From assembly GCF_001557535.2 (NCBI RefSeq), contig NZ_CP014307.1, positions 1,426,001-1,490,000 on the forward strand: a DNA stretch of 64,000 nucleotides. The letters are read 5' to 3'. Below are positions 53,387 to 63,165 of the stretch, one piece after another. The notes below the pieces were generated by a model. That model did no database searches and was not told the DNA's origin. It saw nothing but the letters and a program-made list of their open reading frames with translations. How positions within the stretch are numbered: the stretch's first letter is position 1; every line of letters starts with the position of its first letter. The position numbers and the translations under genes are program-made. Origin of the DNA: Burkholderia sp. PAMC 26561 (GTDB lineage Bacteria > Pseudomonadota > Gammaproteobacteria > Burkholderiales > Burkholderiaceae).

Positions 53387-54997
53387 ATGTCCACTGCATC
53401 GTATGCGCTCGACGTGGAGATCCACAACGCCGGCAAATCCTTCGGCGCATTTCGCGCGCTCGACAATGTATCGATCAAGGTTCGCGCGGGCACTGTCCAC
53501 GCGTTGCTCGGCGAAAACGGTGCGGGCAAGAGCACGCTCGTGAAGGGACTGGTGGGTTACGGCGTGCTCGATGAAGGGCAGATCTCGGTAGGCAATCGCG
53601 AGGTTCATATTACGTCGCCGCGTGATGCACAGGCACTGGGTATCGGCATGGTGTATCAGCATTTCACGCTGGCTGCGGGTTTGTCGGTGGAAGAGAACCT
53701 GTTGCTGGCGCGCGGCCGCCTGCCCTGGAAAATCGACTGGAAAGCAGAACGCGCGGCACTCGAAACGTTCATGAAGAGCATGCCGTTCCGCCTGCCCCTC
53801 GATGCACCGGTGTCGGGCCTCGCGGCCGGGGAAAAGCAGAAGCTGGAGATCCTCAAGCAGTTGTATTTGAAGCAGCGTTTCCTGATCCTCGATGAACCCA
53901 CCTCCGTCCTCACGCCGCAGGAAGCCGACGAAGTGCTTGGGCTGATGCGCGACCTGACCACGCGCGGCGAGCTGACTGTATTGATGATCACGCACAAGTT
54001 CCGCGAAGTGATGGCCTACGCCGACGACGTGACCGTGCTGCGCAAAGGGCGTCAGGTTGGATCGGGCGCGGTGTCGGGCACGAACCGCGACGCGCTGGCC
54101 GCGCTGATGATGGGCGCCGATGAAACCCGCGACCACGCCGTGATGGAGGCGGTCACCGCCGAACGGGTCGCACGCAAACCGGTGGACGCTGCAGCGCAGA
54201 TTCGCCTGGCAATCAGGACGCTTTCCGTCGACGATGATCGCGGCCACGCCGCGGTCAAACATGCGTCGCTGCAGGTTCGTGCGGGAGAGATACTCGGCAT
54301 TGCGGGAGTATCGGGGAATGGTCAGAAGGAACTGGTCGAAGCGCTTGTCGGGCAACGCCGCGTGAAGGCCGGTGAGATGGAAATCGACGGCCGCGCGTAT
54401 CGGGCGACACGTGAAGAGATGACGCAACGGCGCGTGTTCGCGATTCCCGAGGAGCCGCTCAAGAATGCGTGCGTGGCGAGCATGAGCGTCGCGCAAAACC
54501 TTGCGCTTCGGGACTTTGATCGCGCGCCGCTGCGCCGTGGCGGATGGCGTCTCGACCGCCGCGCGATGCGCGATCGTGCAGCCCAGCTCATTGGTGAATT
54601 CAACGTGCGGCCGCCGCTTCCTGAACGCGCCATCGGCACGCTCTCGGGCGGCAACGTGCAGCGCGCGGTGCTGGCTCGCGAACTGGGTCAACCCGTCGAC
54701 GTACTGATCGTCGCGAATCCGGTGTTTGGTCTCGACTTTGCATCGGTGGCTGACATTCACGCACGCATCATGGCCGCACGCGACGCCGGCGCGGCGGTCC
54801 TGCTGGTCAGCGAGGACCTCGACGAATTGCTGGAACTGGCGGACCGTATCGCGGTGATCGCGGAAGGCGAACTCGTGTTCGAGACATCCGCTGCAAACGC
54901 AGATCGCGCGACGCTCGGTCATTACATGGCGGGACATGGCGATACGGTCGCGCAAAACGTGCCTGCAGCCGAACCTTTGAAGGAGGTCATTGAATGA
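53387..54997 (+). CDS. BMP-type ABC transporter ATPase (two ABC domains)
   Basis: 536 residues from the ATG at 53387, two bases after biuH; the open frame reaches 53246. Two fused ABC modules: the first with Walker [17 protein letters not shown] and Walker B LILDEPTSVL; the second with a degenerate P-loop region (IAGVSGNGQKELVEALVGQ) and signature LSGGNVQRAVLARELGQ. The layout matches sugar/nucleoside importer ATPases such as NupA. It overlaps the amidase gene by 4 bp. Confidence 0.92.
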   Translation: MSTASYALDVEIHNAGKSFGAFRALDNVSIKVRAGTVHALLGENGAGKSTLVKGLVGYGVLDEGQISVGNREVHITSPRDAQALGIGMVYQHFTLAAGLSVEENLLLARGRLPWKIDWKAERAALETFMKSMPFRLPLDAPVSGLAAGEKQKLEILKQLYLKQRFLILDEPTSVLTPQEADEVLGLMRDLTTRGELTVLMITHKFREVMAYADDVTVLRKGRQVGSGAVSGTNRDALAALMMGADETRDHAVMEAVTAERVARKPVDAAAQIRLAIRTLSVDDDRGHAAVKHASLQVRAGEILGIAGVSGNGQKELVEALVGQRRVKAGEMEIDGRAYRATREEMTQRRVFAIPEEPLKNACVASMSVAQNLALRDFDRAPLRRGGWRLDRRAMRDRAAQLIGEFNVRPPLPERAIGTLSGGNVQRAVLARELGQPVDVLIVANPVFGLDFASVADIHARIMAARDAGAAVLLVSEDLDELLELADRIAVIAEGELVFETSAANADRATLGHYMAGHGDTVAQNVPAAEPLKEVIE

Positions 54998-55992
54998 GCT
55001 CGAGTGGATTGGGCGGATTGAACAAGTCGCCAAACGGCATCGTGATCGGACTGGTGCAATTGCAGAATCCGGATGTCGCGACGCGCGAAGAACTCGCTGC
55101 GCAGACGCAGAAGATCGTGGCAATGGTCGGCAAGGCGCGACGCAACAATCCGGCGATGGACCTCGTCGTGTTTCCGGAGTACGCGCTACATGGTCTCTCC
55201 ATGCGCACGGATGACGCCATCATGTGTACGCTCGATGGTCCCGAAGTAGCGGCGTTCAAGGCAGCGTGTATCGAGCACAGTATCTGGGGCTGCTTCTCGA
55301 TCATGGAACTCAACCCGGGCGGCAATCCGTACAACAGCGGACTGATCATCGACGATACCGGCGAGGTCAGACTTTATTATCGCAAGCTGCATCCATGGGT
55401 GCCGGTCGAGCCGTGGGAGCCTGGAAACATAGGGGTTCCGGTGTGCATCGGGCCGAAGGGTGCGGTGCTTTCGCTCATCATCTGCCACGACGGCATGTTC
55501 CCCGAGATGGCGCGCGAAGCCGCGTACAAGGGCGCGGAAATCATTCTGCGCACAGCGGGATATACCGCGCCGATACGCCACGCATGGCGTATCACGAACC
55601 AGTCGAACGCATTCCAGAACCTCGCGCAAACGGCAAGCGTGTGTCTCTGCGGCACCGACGGCAGTTTTGATTCCATGGGCGAAGGTATGTTCTGCGATTT
55701 CGATGGCACGGTGATGGTGGACGGCAGTCACCGGCCGGACGAAATCATCACTTGTGAAATGCGGCCTGACCTCGTTCGCGAAGCGCGCTTGAACTGGGGC
55801 GTCGAGAACAACATCTATCAGTTCGGGCATCGCGGATATGTTGCCGTGAAGGGCGGCGCGCAGGATTGCCCGTACACGTTCATGCATGACATGGTGCATG
55901 GTGAATATCGGTTGCCATGGGAAGACGGCGTGAAGGTAACAGACGGAACGTCCTGCGGTTTCGCGCCGCCCGAGCGCACCTACAAGGGGTAA
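54994..55992 (+). CDS. Formamidase-like aliphatic amidase (nitrilase superfamily)
   Basis: 332 residues. The triad Glu62 (VVFPEYALHG), Lys131 (YYRKLHPW) and Cys164 (LIICHDGMFPE) is complete. The protein is close to AmiF/AmiE enzymes (WGVENNIYQFGHRGYVAVKG and DCPYTFMHD near the end). It would release ammonia from formamide or another short amide. Start overlaps the ATPase stop (ATGA). Its place in a biuret-type operon suggests a further amide nitrogen source shares the transporter, or that the amide is a pathway intermediate. Confidence 0.9.
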   Translation: MSSSGLGGLNKSPNGIVIGLVQLQNPDVATREELAAQTQKIVAMVGKARRNNPAMDLVVFPEYALHGLSMRTDDAIMCTLDGPEVAAFKAACIEHSIWGCFSIMELNPGGNPYNSGLIIDDTGEVRLYYRKLHPWVPVEPWEPGNIGVPVCIGPKGAVLSLIICHDGMFPEMAREAAYKGAEIILRTAGYTAPIRHAWRITNQSNAFQNLAQTASVCLCGTDGSFDSMGEGMFCDFDGTVMVDGSHRPDEIITCEMRPDLVREARLNWGVENNIYQFGHRGYVAVKGGAQDCPYTFMHDMVHGEYRLPWEDGVKVTDGTSCGFAPPERTYKG

Positions 55993-55995
55993 GTC

Positions 55996-56388
55996 ATGAC
56001 GTTGCCGATCAACCAGCCCGAGGTCATTGCGCAAGTGTGCGCGGCGTTCGTCGAATATGAACGCGCGCTGGTCGCCAACGACATCGAGACCATGAATGCA
56101 CTGTTCTGGAATGCAACCGAGACCGTGCGTTATGGCATTGCCGAGATCCAGCATGGGGGCGACGCCATCCGCCAATGGCGCGAGACGTGCGCGCCGGTGC
56201 CGGCTTCGCGCAAGTTGCACCGGACCATCGTCACGACTTTTGGCACGGACTTCGCAACCGTCAGCACTGTATTCACGAGCGATACCACGCCGTTGATCGG
56301 AAGGCAGATGCAAAGCTGGGCTCGCATTGGCGATGACGGCAACTGGAAAATCGTCGCCGCGCACGTCAGCCTGATTCCCGAACCCTGA
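55996..56388 (+). CDS. HpxZ/AtzH-like protein (DUF3225, NTF2 fold)
   Basis: 130 residues. The conserved segments FVEYERALVANDIETMNALF, then WNATETVRYGIAEIQHGGD and AIRQWRE define this family. AtzH is a 1,3-dicarboxyurea amidohydrolase-associated partner in cyanurate catabolism and HpxZ accompanies oxalurate catabolism. It starts 3 bp after the amidase stop. Context here favours a role in allophanate/biuret chemistry. Confidence 0.86.
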   Translation: MTLPINQPEVIAQVCAAFVEYERALVANDIETMNALFWNATETVRYGIAEIQHGGDAIRQWRETCAPVPASRKLHRTIVTTFGTDFATVSTVFTSDTTPLIGRQMQSWARIGDDGNWKIVAAHVSLIPEP

Positions 56389-56420
56389 AACGCCGATAAT
56401 AAGAACAAACGGGAGCGCGA

Positions 56421-57152
56421 ATGCAGGAAGACACGATTGAAGCGGGTATTGAAATAGTTGAGCCGAACGCGGCCAATCCCCTTGCCGAACAGGTTTATCA
56501 GCGGCTGAAGCACGACATCTTCAACTTCAGGCTGTTTCCGGGCGACCGCTTTTCTGAGAACGGTATCGCGCAGTATTACGGTGTATCGCGCACGCCCATG
56601 CGCGACGGCCTGTTCCGCCTGCAACGCGAGGGTTACCTGGAAGTGGGTTTCCGGCGCGGCTGGAAGGTCGCGACGATCGACTTCAATCAGATGGACCAGC
56701 TCTACGATCTGCGCATCGTGCTCGAACTCGCCGCGCTCGAACGAATGACTGCGGGCGGCGACGCGGCGCGCGTTGCTATCGATGCGCTCAAGGCAATCTG
56801 GTGCGTCGAGCCCGAAGCCCGTGAATCCGACGCCGTGAAAATGTTCGGCATGGACGAGGATTTTCATCGGCGAGTGGTGTCCGCAACGGGGAATGCCGAG
56901 ATGGTCCGCGTGCATAACGATGTGACAGAACGCATCCGCATCGTGCGCCGCCTCGATTTTCTGAAGCCGCACAGGACCAGCGCGACTTACGACGAACATT
57001 CGACCATGCTGCATCTGATCGAACGCAAACGCCTGACTGAGGCATCCATCTTGCTGCGTGCCCATATCACGCAGAGCAAGCTGGAAGTCCGGAAGATCAC
57101 CGTCTCAATGCTCGATGCAGCTCGTGATGTAAAGCTGCCATTCGTGTCGTAG
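56421..57152 (+). CDS. GntR-family (FCD) transcriptional regulator
   Basis: 243 residues. GntR winged helix at ~18-85 (LAEQVYQRLKHDIFNFRLFP, then GDRFSENGIAQYYGVSRTPM). All-helical FCD domain with LYDLRIVLELAALERMT, DEDFHRRVVSATGNAEM and the metal-site histidine in EHSTMLHLIERKRL. It is the last gene of the biuret-type operon, 32 bp after the HpxZ-like gene with GGGAG upstream. It may give substrate-specific control on top of the sigma54 promoter. Confidence 0.9.
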   Translation: MQEDTIEAGIEIVEPNAANPLAEQVYQRLKHDIFNFRLFPGDRFSENGIAQYYGVSRTPMRDGLFRLQREGYLEVGFRRGWKVATIDFNQMDQLYDLRIVLELAALERMTAGGDAARVAIDALKAIWCVEPEARESDAVKMFGMDEDFHRRVVSATGNAEMVRVHNDVTERIRIVRRLDFLKPHRTSATYDEHSTMLHLIERKRLTEASILLRAHITQSKLEVRKITVSMLDAARDVKLPFVS

Positions 57153-57324
57153 GTCATCCTGGCCGCCGGTTCGGTCTGCCAAAAACACTGTACGGGTGTA
57201 CAGTATCGGATACTTCCGCAGTTATCTCATCGAAGTGCTTTGCACAGCAGCGGCTCCAGCGCGAGCCGTACGCGGTACCGACGCTTCGGTGGACGATCTA
57301 ACTCATTGAACCGGTTAGGAAAAA
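57153..57324. other. Intergenic region before the tandem uvrA
   Basis: 172 bp. ACTGTACGGGTGTACAGTAT around 57186-57205 holds the palindrome ACTGTAC-GG-GTGTACAGT-like dyad CTGTAC...GTACAG, which resembles a LexA box (CTGT-N8-ACAG), about 120 bp upstream of the TTG start. No gene is seen. Confidence 0.5.
57187..57202. promoter_or_regulatory. LexA-box-like palindrome upstream of uvrA
   Basis: CTGTACGGGTGTACAG fits CTGT-N8-ACAG exactly, the LexA (SOS) operator consensus of beta- and gammaproteobacteria. It lies ~122 bp upstream of the tandem uvrA start, so the gene is a likely SOS-regulon member. Confidence 0.72.
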
Positions 57325-60300
57325 TTGGCATCCAACAACGCAATCCGCATTCGCGGCGCTCGCCAGCACAATCTCAAGAATATCGACCTGGACCTGTACA
57401 CGGGCCAGATGACCGTGGTGACCGGTCCCTCCGGCTCGGGTAAATCGAGCCTTGTTTTCGACACGCTCTACGCCGAAGGCCAGCGTCGATATGTCGAAAC
57501 GTTCAGCGCCTACGCGCGGCAATTCCTCGACCGGATGGATCGTCCGCAGGTGGATCGCGTGGACGGCGTGCCGCCGGCGATTGCCATCGACCAGACGAAT
57601 CCGGTGCGCAGTTCGCGCTCGACCGTCGGCACGATGACCGAGCTGAACGATCACCTGAAGCTGTTCTATGCGCGCGCCGCCGAGCTCTTCGATAAAAAGA
57701 CTTCGCATCAGGTCCGGCATGACACGCCGGAGACCATCTACGTCGAGTTGCTGGAGCGCACGAAGGCGAACGATCCGCGTATTGCGATCACGTTCCCGGT
57801 CGAGCTGCCCGAGTCCGCGAGCGACGAAGAAGTCGCGCAATGGCTTTCCGCGAGCGGTTATACGCGCGTGCAGGCCAAGCGGCATCAGGACGGCCGGCAG
57901 ATGCTCGATGTGGTCGCCGACAGGTTCCGTTTGCAGAACACGGAACGGTCACGGGCGCTCGAGGCGATCGAAGGCGCATTGCTGCGCGGCACGGGGCGTG
58001 TGAATGTGTATGTGTTGCCGGAGCCGGGCGCGGAAGACGGCGACAAGCCAACGGACGTTCCCACGTGGCGCTTCTCCACCGGCCTTCACAGCCCGGAAAG
58101 CGATATTCGCTACGCCGATCCGCAACCCGCGTTGTTCTCGTTCAACTCGGCGTACGGTGCGTGCGAAGCGTGCCGTGGATTTGGCCGCGTGATCGGCGTG
58201 GATCTCGGTCTCGTGATCCCCGATGAACGCAAGACGCTGCGCGGCGGCGCGATCAAGACGATGCAGACGCCCGCATGGCAGGAAAATCAGGACGACCTGT
58301 TGCGCTACGGCGCGAAGGCCGGCATTCGGCTTGGGGTGCCCTGGAGCGACCTGACGCAAAAGGAACGCGACTGGGTGATCAACGGTTCGCCGGACTGGAC
58401 GGGCAAGTGGCAGAACCAGTGGTACGGCGTGCAGCGTTTCTTCGATTACCTGGAATCGAAGGCGTACAAGATGCACATCCGCGTGCTGCTTTCGAAATAT
58501 CGCAGCTATACGAAGTGTCCGGTGTGCGAAGGCGCGCGGCTGAAAACCGAAGCGCTGCTGTGGCGTCTTGGTACGAAGGACCAGGCGGACGCCGTGTTAA
58601 GTCCGGCTGATCGTTTCCTGCCGGCCGGCGTGGAATGGACACGTCCGCAACTCGAAGCGCTGCCCGGCCTCACGCTGCACGACCTGATGCTGATGCCGAT
58701 CGACCGGATTCGCCGGTTCTTCGATTCGCTGACGCTGCCAAGCACGTTGCTCGACGACGCGCTCAAGCTGCTGCACAACGAAGTCCGCACCCGCCTCAAG
58801 TATCTCTGCGATGTCGGCCTCGGTTACCTCACGCTGGATCGCCAGAGCCGCACGCTGTCGGGCGGCGAAGTGCAGCGGATCAACCTGACGACCGCGCTCG
58901 GAACGTCGCTCGTGAACACGCTGTTCGTGCTCGATGAACCGAGCATCGGCTTGCATCCGCGCGACCTGAACCGGATTGTCGAGGCAATGCACCGGCTGCG
59001 CGATGCGGGCAACACGCTGGTGGTCGTCGAGCACGATCCGTCGGTGATGCTGGCGGCGGATCGTCTTATCGATATGGGTCCGGGCCCCGGCGAACGCGGC
59101 GGCTCGATCGTGTATGACGGATCGCCGAACGACATTGAACATAGCGACACGCTCACTGGCGCTTATCTTGGCGGCCGCAAGCACGTAGCGCATGCGTCGA
59201 ACTGGCAGCGCCGCGCAGTCGATGCAAAGACGCCGCGGCTCGTGCTCGAAGGTGCGACGCAACACAATCTGCGCGATGTCACGGTCGAGATTCCGCTGCA
59301 GCGTCTGGTGTGCGTGACGGGGGTATCGGGTTCGGGCAAATCGACGCTGATCCAGGATGTCCTCGCGCCGGCCTTGTTGCGTCATTTCGGCAAGGCAACG
59401 GAAACGCCGGGCGCATTTCGCGCGCTGAAAGGCGCGGACGAATTAAGCGAAGTGATCTTCGTGGATCAGTCGCCGATCGGTCGCACGGCGCGTTCGAATC
59501 CGGCAAGCTACGTTGGCGCTTTCGATGAAATTCGCAAGCTCTTCGCAAAGGCGCCGCTGGCGGCGCAACGCGGTTACAGCGCGGGCATGTTCAGCTTCAA
59601 CTCCGGCGACGGCCGTTGCCCGACCTGCGGCGGCTCGGGCTTCGAGCACGTGGAAATGCAGTTCCTGAGCGATGTGTATTTGCGTTGCCCGGATTGCGAT
59701 GGCCGGCGGTATCGTGCGGAAATCCTCGATGTGCAGATCGAGCGCGATGGCCGTTCCCTGAGCGTCGCCGATGTGCTCGACCTGACCGTCAGCGAAGCCG
59801 TCGCATGTTTCGCCAAGGACAAGGAAGTGCTGCGGGTGTTGCAGCCTATCGTGGACGTTGGACTTGAGTACGTGAAGCTCGGACAGCCTGTCCCGACGCT
59901 TTCCGGTGGCGAAGCGCAACGCCTCAAACTGGCAGGTTTCCTCGCGGAAACGGCGCAAGCGAGCGGCAACAAGCCGGGCCGTCTGTTCATGTTCGACGAA
60001 CCCACGACCGGTCTTCACTTCGATGACATCGCCAAGCTCATGCAAGCGCTTCGGCGTCTGCTGGAACGCGGCCATTCGCTGATCGTGATCGAGCACAACC
60101 TCGACGTGATCCGCGCGGCCGACTGGATCATCGATCTGGGTCCTGAAGGTGGTGACGCAGGCGGCCTGGTGGTTTGCGTAGGCACACCGGACGATGTCTC
60201 CGCTTGTGAACAATCGCACACGGGCAAGGCCTTGCTCGATTACGAGGAAGCCATGGCGCCGGGCGCCGCGCAGAAGCGTGCATCGGGCGTGCCGTTGCAG

Positions 60301-63165
60301 CTTGCGGCCGAAGTGGCGGCTGCGCGCCGTGCGCTGCAGGGCGAGGACGTGGTGCGTATTGTCAATGCGCGCGAGCACAATCTCAAGTCGCTCGACGTGG
60401 ATATCCCGCACGGCAAGTTCAACGTGATCACGGGCGTCTCGGGTTCGGGCAAGTCGACGCTTGCCTTCGATATCCTGTTCCACGAAGGCCAGCGCCGTTA
60501 CCTCGAATCGCTGAACGCGTATGCACGTTCCATCGTGCAACCGGCCGGGCGTCCCGAAGTCGACGCCGTGTATGGCATTCCGCCGACGGTTGCCATCGAA
60601 CAAAGGTTGTCGCGCGGCGGCCGGAAAAGCACGGTCGCAACCACGTCGGAAGTCTGGCATTTCCTGCGGCTTTTGTATGTGAAGCTCGGCATCCAGCATT
60701 GCATCCACGATGGCGCACCAGTCGCCGCGCAAAGTCCTGAATCGATCGTCGCGCAGATCCTGCGTGACTTCAAAGGCCAGCATATCGGCCTGCTTGCACC
60801 GCTCGTCGTGAACCGGAAGGGGATCTACACCGACCTTGCGAAGTGGGCAAAAACGCGCGGCCATACGCATCTGCGCGTGGACGGTGAGTTTCTCTCCGTC
60901 GATCCGTGGCCGAAGATCGACCGCTTCAAGGAACACACTATCGAGTTGCCGGTTGGCGATCTGATCGTCAGCGTGAACGACGAAGCATCGCTCAGGAAGA
61001 TGCTCGAAGACACGCTGGAACTCGGCAAGGGCGTGATGCATCTGCTCGCGCCGCTCGACGATCTGCATGGCGCGCTGAACGGCGGCAAGAACGGCACGAA
61101 GCACGTCGGCGAGATCCACGTGTTCTCGACCAAGCGCGCGTGTCCGGTTTGCGGCACGAGTTATCCCGAACTCGATCCGCGCATGTTCTCGTACAACAGC
61201 AAGCATGGCTGGTGCCACACGTGCGTGGGAACGGGGGTCAAGCTCACGCGCGAGCAGCGCGAAGCCTATGATGACACCTTGCTCTCCGAAGACGTTCGCG
61301 GCCGCGAACAAACGATTCCATCGGCGGAACAGGAGCCTGATGACGTCGGCGATCAGCCATGTCCGGATTGCGAAGGCACGCGCCTGAACGAAGTCGCGCG
61401 TGCGGTGACGTTCGGCAATCAGCCGATCACCGAAATCGGCCGATGGACGGTCACCGCCACGCGCAACTGGGTCAACAAGCTGAAGCTCAAGGGACGTGAT
61501 GCGGATATCGCGCGTGACGTGGTGAGCGAAATAGAAGGACGTCTGCAGTTTCTCGAAGAAGTCGGCCTGGGTTATCTGAGCCTCGACCGCGCAGCGCCGA
61601 CTTTGTCCGGCGGCGAAGCGCAGCGCATCCGGCTTGCGGCGCAACTCGGCAGCAACCTGCAAGGTGTGTGTTACGTGCTCGATGAACCGACTATCGGCCT
61701 GCATCCGCGAGACAACAAGATCCTGCTCGACGCGCTCAAAAAGCTCGGCGACAAAGGCAACACGCTGGTCGTCGTGGAACATGACGAGGACACGATTCGC
61801 CGCGCGGATCACATCATCGACATTGGTCCGGGTGCGGGAAAACGCGGCGGTACGGTCGTGGCGCAGGGCGGTGTTGCAGACCTTGCAGCACAACCCGATT
61901 CGCTTACCGGTCAGTTCCTGGCAAACCCGATCCAGCATCCGCTGCAACCGCGCCGCGAAGTAAAGACGCCCACCGCCAAACGCGCCGCAACGCCGGAAAA
62001 CTGGCTCACGGTTCATGGGGCAACGCTGCACAACCTGCGCAACGTCACGGCGAGCATGCCGCTCGGACGCCTGATTGCGATCACCGGCGTGAGTGGTTCC
62101 GGCAAGTCGACGCTTGCGCGCGACGTGCTGATGACCAATCTGCTCGACGCCGTGGGCCGCTCGGTGCTGTCGTCGCCGGCAACGCGCCGCGCACGCAAGA
62201 CCGCGCAAGCCGACATGCCCGCACGTAACCGTTCCAGCGTGTTGTCGCGGGAAGCGCCGCGTCCGAAGTTCGATGTCACGCATCGCTGGCAGGGCTGCAC
62301 GAACGTGACCGGCTTCGAAACGATCGACCGTGTGCTCGAAGTCGATCAGACACCGATCGGCAAGACGCCGCGTTCGTGTCCGGCCACGTATATCGGCATG
62401 TGGGACACCATCCGCAAGCTGTTCGCCGATACGCTCGAATCGCGCGCACGCGGTTATTCGCCGTCGCGCTTCTCGTTTAACACCGGCGACGGACGCTGCC
62501 CCGCGTGCGAAGGTCAGGGCGTGCGCACCATCGCAATGAGCTTCCTTCCGGACGTCAAGGTTCCGTGCGATGTCTGCCATGGCCAGCGCTTCAATCCGGA
62601 AACGCTCGCGGTGACGTGGCGCGGGAAAAACATCGGCGAAGTCCTGACGATGGAAATCGATGAAGCCGTCGAGTTCTTCTCCGCCATGCAGAGCATCGCG
62701 CATCCGCTGCAACTAATGAAAGATGTCGGGCTGGGGTATCTGACGTTGGGCCAGCCATCGCCAACCTTGTCGGGCGGCGAGGCGCAGCGGATCAAGCTCG
62801 TGACGGAGTTGTCGAAGGTGCGTGACGATATCGGCCGGCGCGGGCAGAAAGCGCCGCACACGCTGTACGTGCTCGACGAACCCACGGTCGGCCTGCATAT
62901 GGCCGACGTGGCAAAGCTGATCCGCGTGCTTCACAGGCTGGTGGACGGCGGCCATTCCGTGGTCGTGATCGAGCACGATCTGGACGTGATCGCGGAAGCC
63001 GACTGGGTCATCGATCTCGGGCCGGAAGGCGGCACGGAAGGCGGATCGATCGTGGCGTCGACCGATCCGGAGACGCTCTCGAAGAATCCGCGCAGCCACA
63101 CCGGCGCGGCGTTGCGGCCGGTGCTGGAACGCGGTACGGCGGTTGCGACCGAGGAAGTTCAGTAA
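57325..63165 (+). CDS. uvrA: Tandem (double-length) excinuclease ABC subunit UvrA
   Basis: 1946 residues, twice normal UvrA, started at a TTG with AGGA six bases upstream. It is two UvrA-like halves end to end (joint ~1000-1015), so four ABC ATPase sites. Walker A motifs start at G34, G666, G1037 and G1588; LSGGE signatures at L511, L859, L1427 and L1815; Walker B aspartates at 537, 891, 1453 and 1851. All are intact. Zinc-finger cysteine pairs occur in each half (e.g. CPTCGGSGFEH...CPDCDGRRY; CPACEGQG...CDVCHGQRF). Such a chain would act as a covalent UvrA dimer in damage recognition. A LexA-like box lies upstream. It is convergent with cynS, overlapping by 7 bp. Confidence 0.95.
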   Translation: MASNNAIRIRGARQHNLKNIDLDLYTGQMTVVTGPSGSGKSSLVFDTLYAEGQRRYVETFSAYARQFLDRMDRPQVDRVDGVPPAIAIDQTNPVRSSRSTVGTMTELNDHLKLFYARAAELFDKKTSHQVRHDTPETIYVELLERTKANDPRIAITFPVELPESASDEEVAQWLSASGYTRVQAKRHQDGRQMLDVVADRFRLQNTERSRALEAIEGALLRGTGRVNVYVLPEPGAEDGDKPTDVPTWRFSTGLHSPESDIRYADPQPALFSFNSAYGACEACRGFGRVIGVDLGLVIPDERKTLRGGAIKTMQTPAWQENQDDLLRYGAKAGIRLGVPWSDLTQKERDWVINGSPDWTGKWQNQWYGVQRFFDYLESKAYKMHIRVLLSKYRSYTKCPVCEGARLKTEALLWRLGTKDQADAVLSPADRFLPAGVEWTRPQLEALPGLTLHDLMLMPIDRIRRFFDSLTLPSTLLDDALKLLHNEVRTRLKYLCDVGLGYLTLDRQSRTLSGGEVQRINLTTALGTSLVNTLFVLDEPSIGLHPRDLNRIVEAMHRLRDAGNTLVVVEHDPSVMLAADRLIDMGPGPGERGGSIVYDGSPNDIEHSDTLTGAYLGGRKHVAHASNWQRRAVDAKTPRLVLEGATQHNLRDVTVEIPLQRLVCVTGVSGSGKSTLIQDVLAPALLRHFGKATETPGAFRALKGADELSEVIFVDQSPIGRTARSNPASYVGAFDEIRKLFAKAPLAAQRGYSAGMFSFNSGDGRCPTCGGSGFEHVEMQFLSDVYLRCPDCDGRRYRAEILDVQIERDGRSLSVADVLDLTVSEAVACFAKDKEVLRVLQPIVDVGLEYVKLGQPVPTLSGGEAQRLKLAGFLAETAQASGNKPGRLFMFDEPTTGLHFDDIAKLMQALRRLLERGHSLIVIEHNLDVIRAADWIIDLGPEGGDAGGLVVCVGTPDDVSACEQSHTGKALLDYEEAMAPGAAQKRASGVPLQLAAEVAAARRALQGEDVVRIVNAREHNLKSLDVDIPHGKFNVITGVSGSGKSTLAFDILFHEGQRRYLESLNAYARSIVQPAGRPEVDAVYGIPPTVAIEQRLSRGGRKSTVATTSEVWHFLRLLYVKLGIQHCIHDGAPVAAQSPESIVAQILRDFKGQHIGLLAPLVVNRKGIYTDLAKWAKTRGHTHLRVDGEFLSVDPWPKIDRFKEHTIELPVGDLIVSVNDEASLRKMLEDTLELGKGVMHLLAPLDDLHGALNGGKNGTKHVGEIHVFSTKRACPVCGTSYPELDPRMFSYNSKHGWCHTCVGTGVKLTREQREAYDDTLLSEDVRGREQTIPSAEQEPDDVGDQPCPDCEGTRLNEVARAVTFGNQPITEIGRWTVTATRNWVNKLKLKGRDADIARDVVSEIEGRLQFLEEVGLGYLSLDRAAPTLSGGEAQRIRLAAQLGSNLQGVCYVLDEPTIGLHPRDNKILLDALKKLGDKGNTLVVVEHDEDTIRRADHIIDIGPGAGKRGGTVVAQGGVADLAAQPDSLTGQFLANPIQHPLQPRREVKTPTAKRAATPENWLTVHGATLHNLRNVTASMPLGRLIAITGVSGSGKSTLARDVLMTNLLDAVGRSVLSSPATRRARKTAQADMPARNRSSVLSREAPRPKFDVTHRWQGCTNVTGFETIDRVLEVDQTPIGKTPRSCPATYIGMWDTIRKLFADTLESRARGYSPSRFSFNTGDGRCPACEGQGVRTIAMSFLPDVKVPCDVCHGQRFNPETLAVTWRGKNIGEVLTMEIDEAVEFFSAMQSIAHPLQLMKDVGLGYLTLGQPSPTLSGGEAQRIKLVTELSKVRDDIGRRGQKAPHTLYVLDEPTVGLHMADVAKLIRVLHRLVDGGHSVVVIEHDLDVIAEADWVIDLGPEGGTEGGSIVASTDPETLSKNPRSHTGAALRPVLERGTAVATEEVQ

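Noticed and set aside
52910..55123. 737-codon minus-strand open frame across biuH and the ABC ATPase
   Set aside because: Antisense to two genes with clear catalytic motifs; no ribosome site or homology.
59443..62712. 1089-codon open frame antisense to uvrA
   Set aside because: Shadow of the high-GC tandem UvrA gene; composition is Arg/His/Ala/Asp-biased with no motifs, and the sense strand has intact UvrA motifs throughout.
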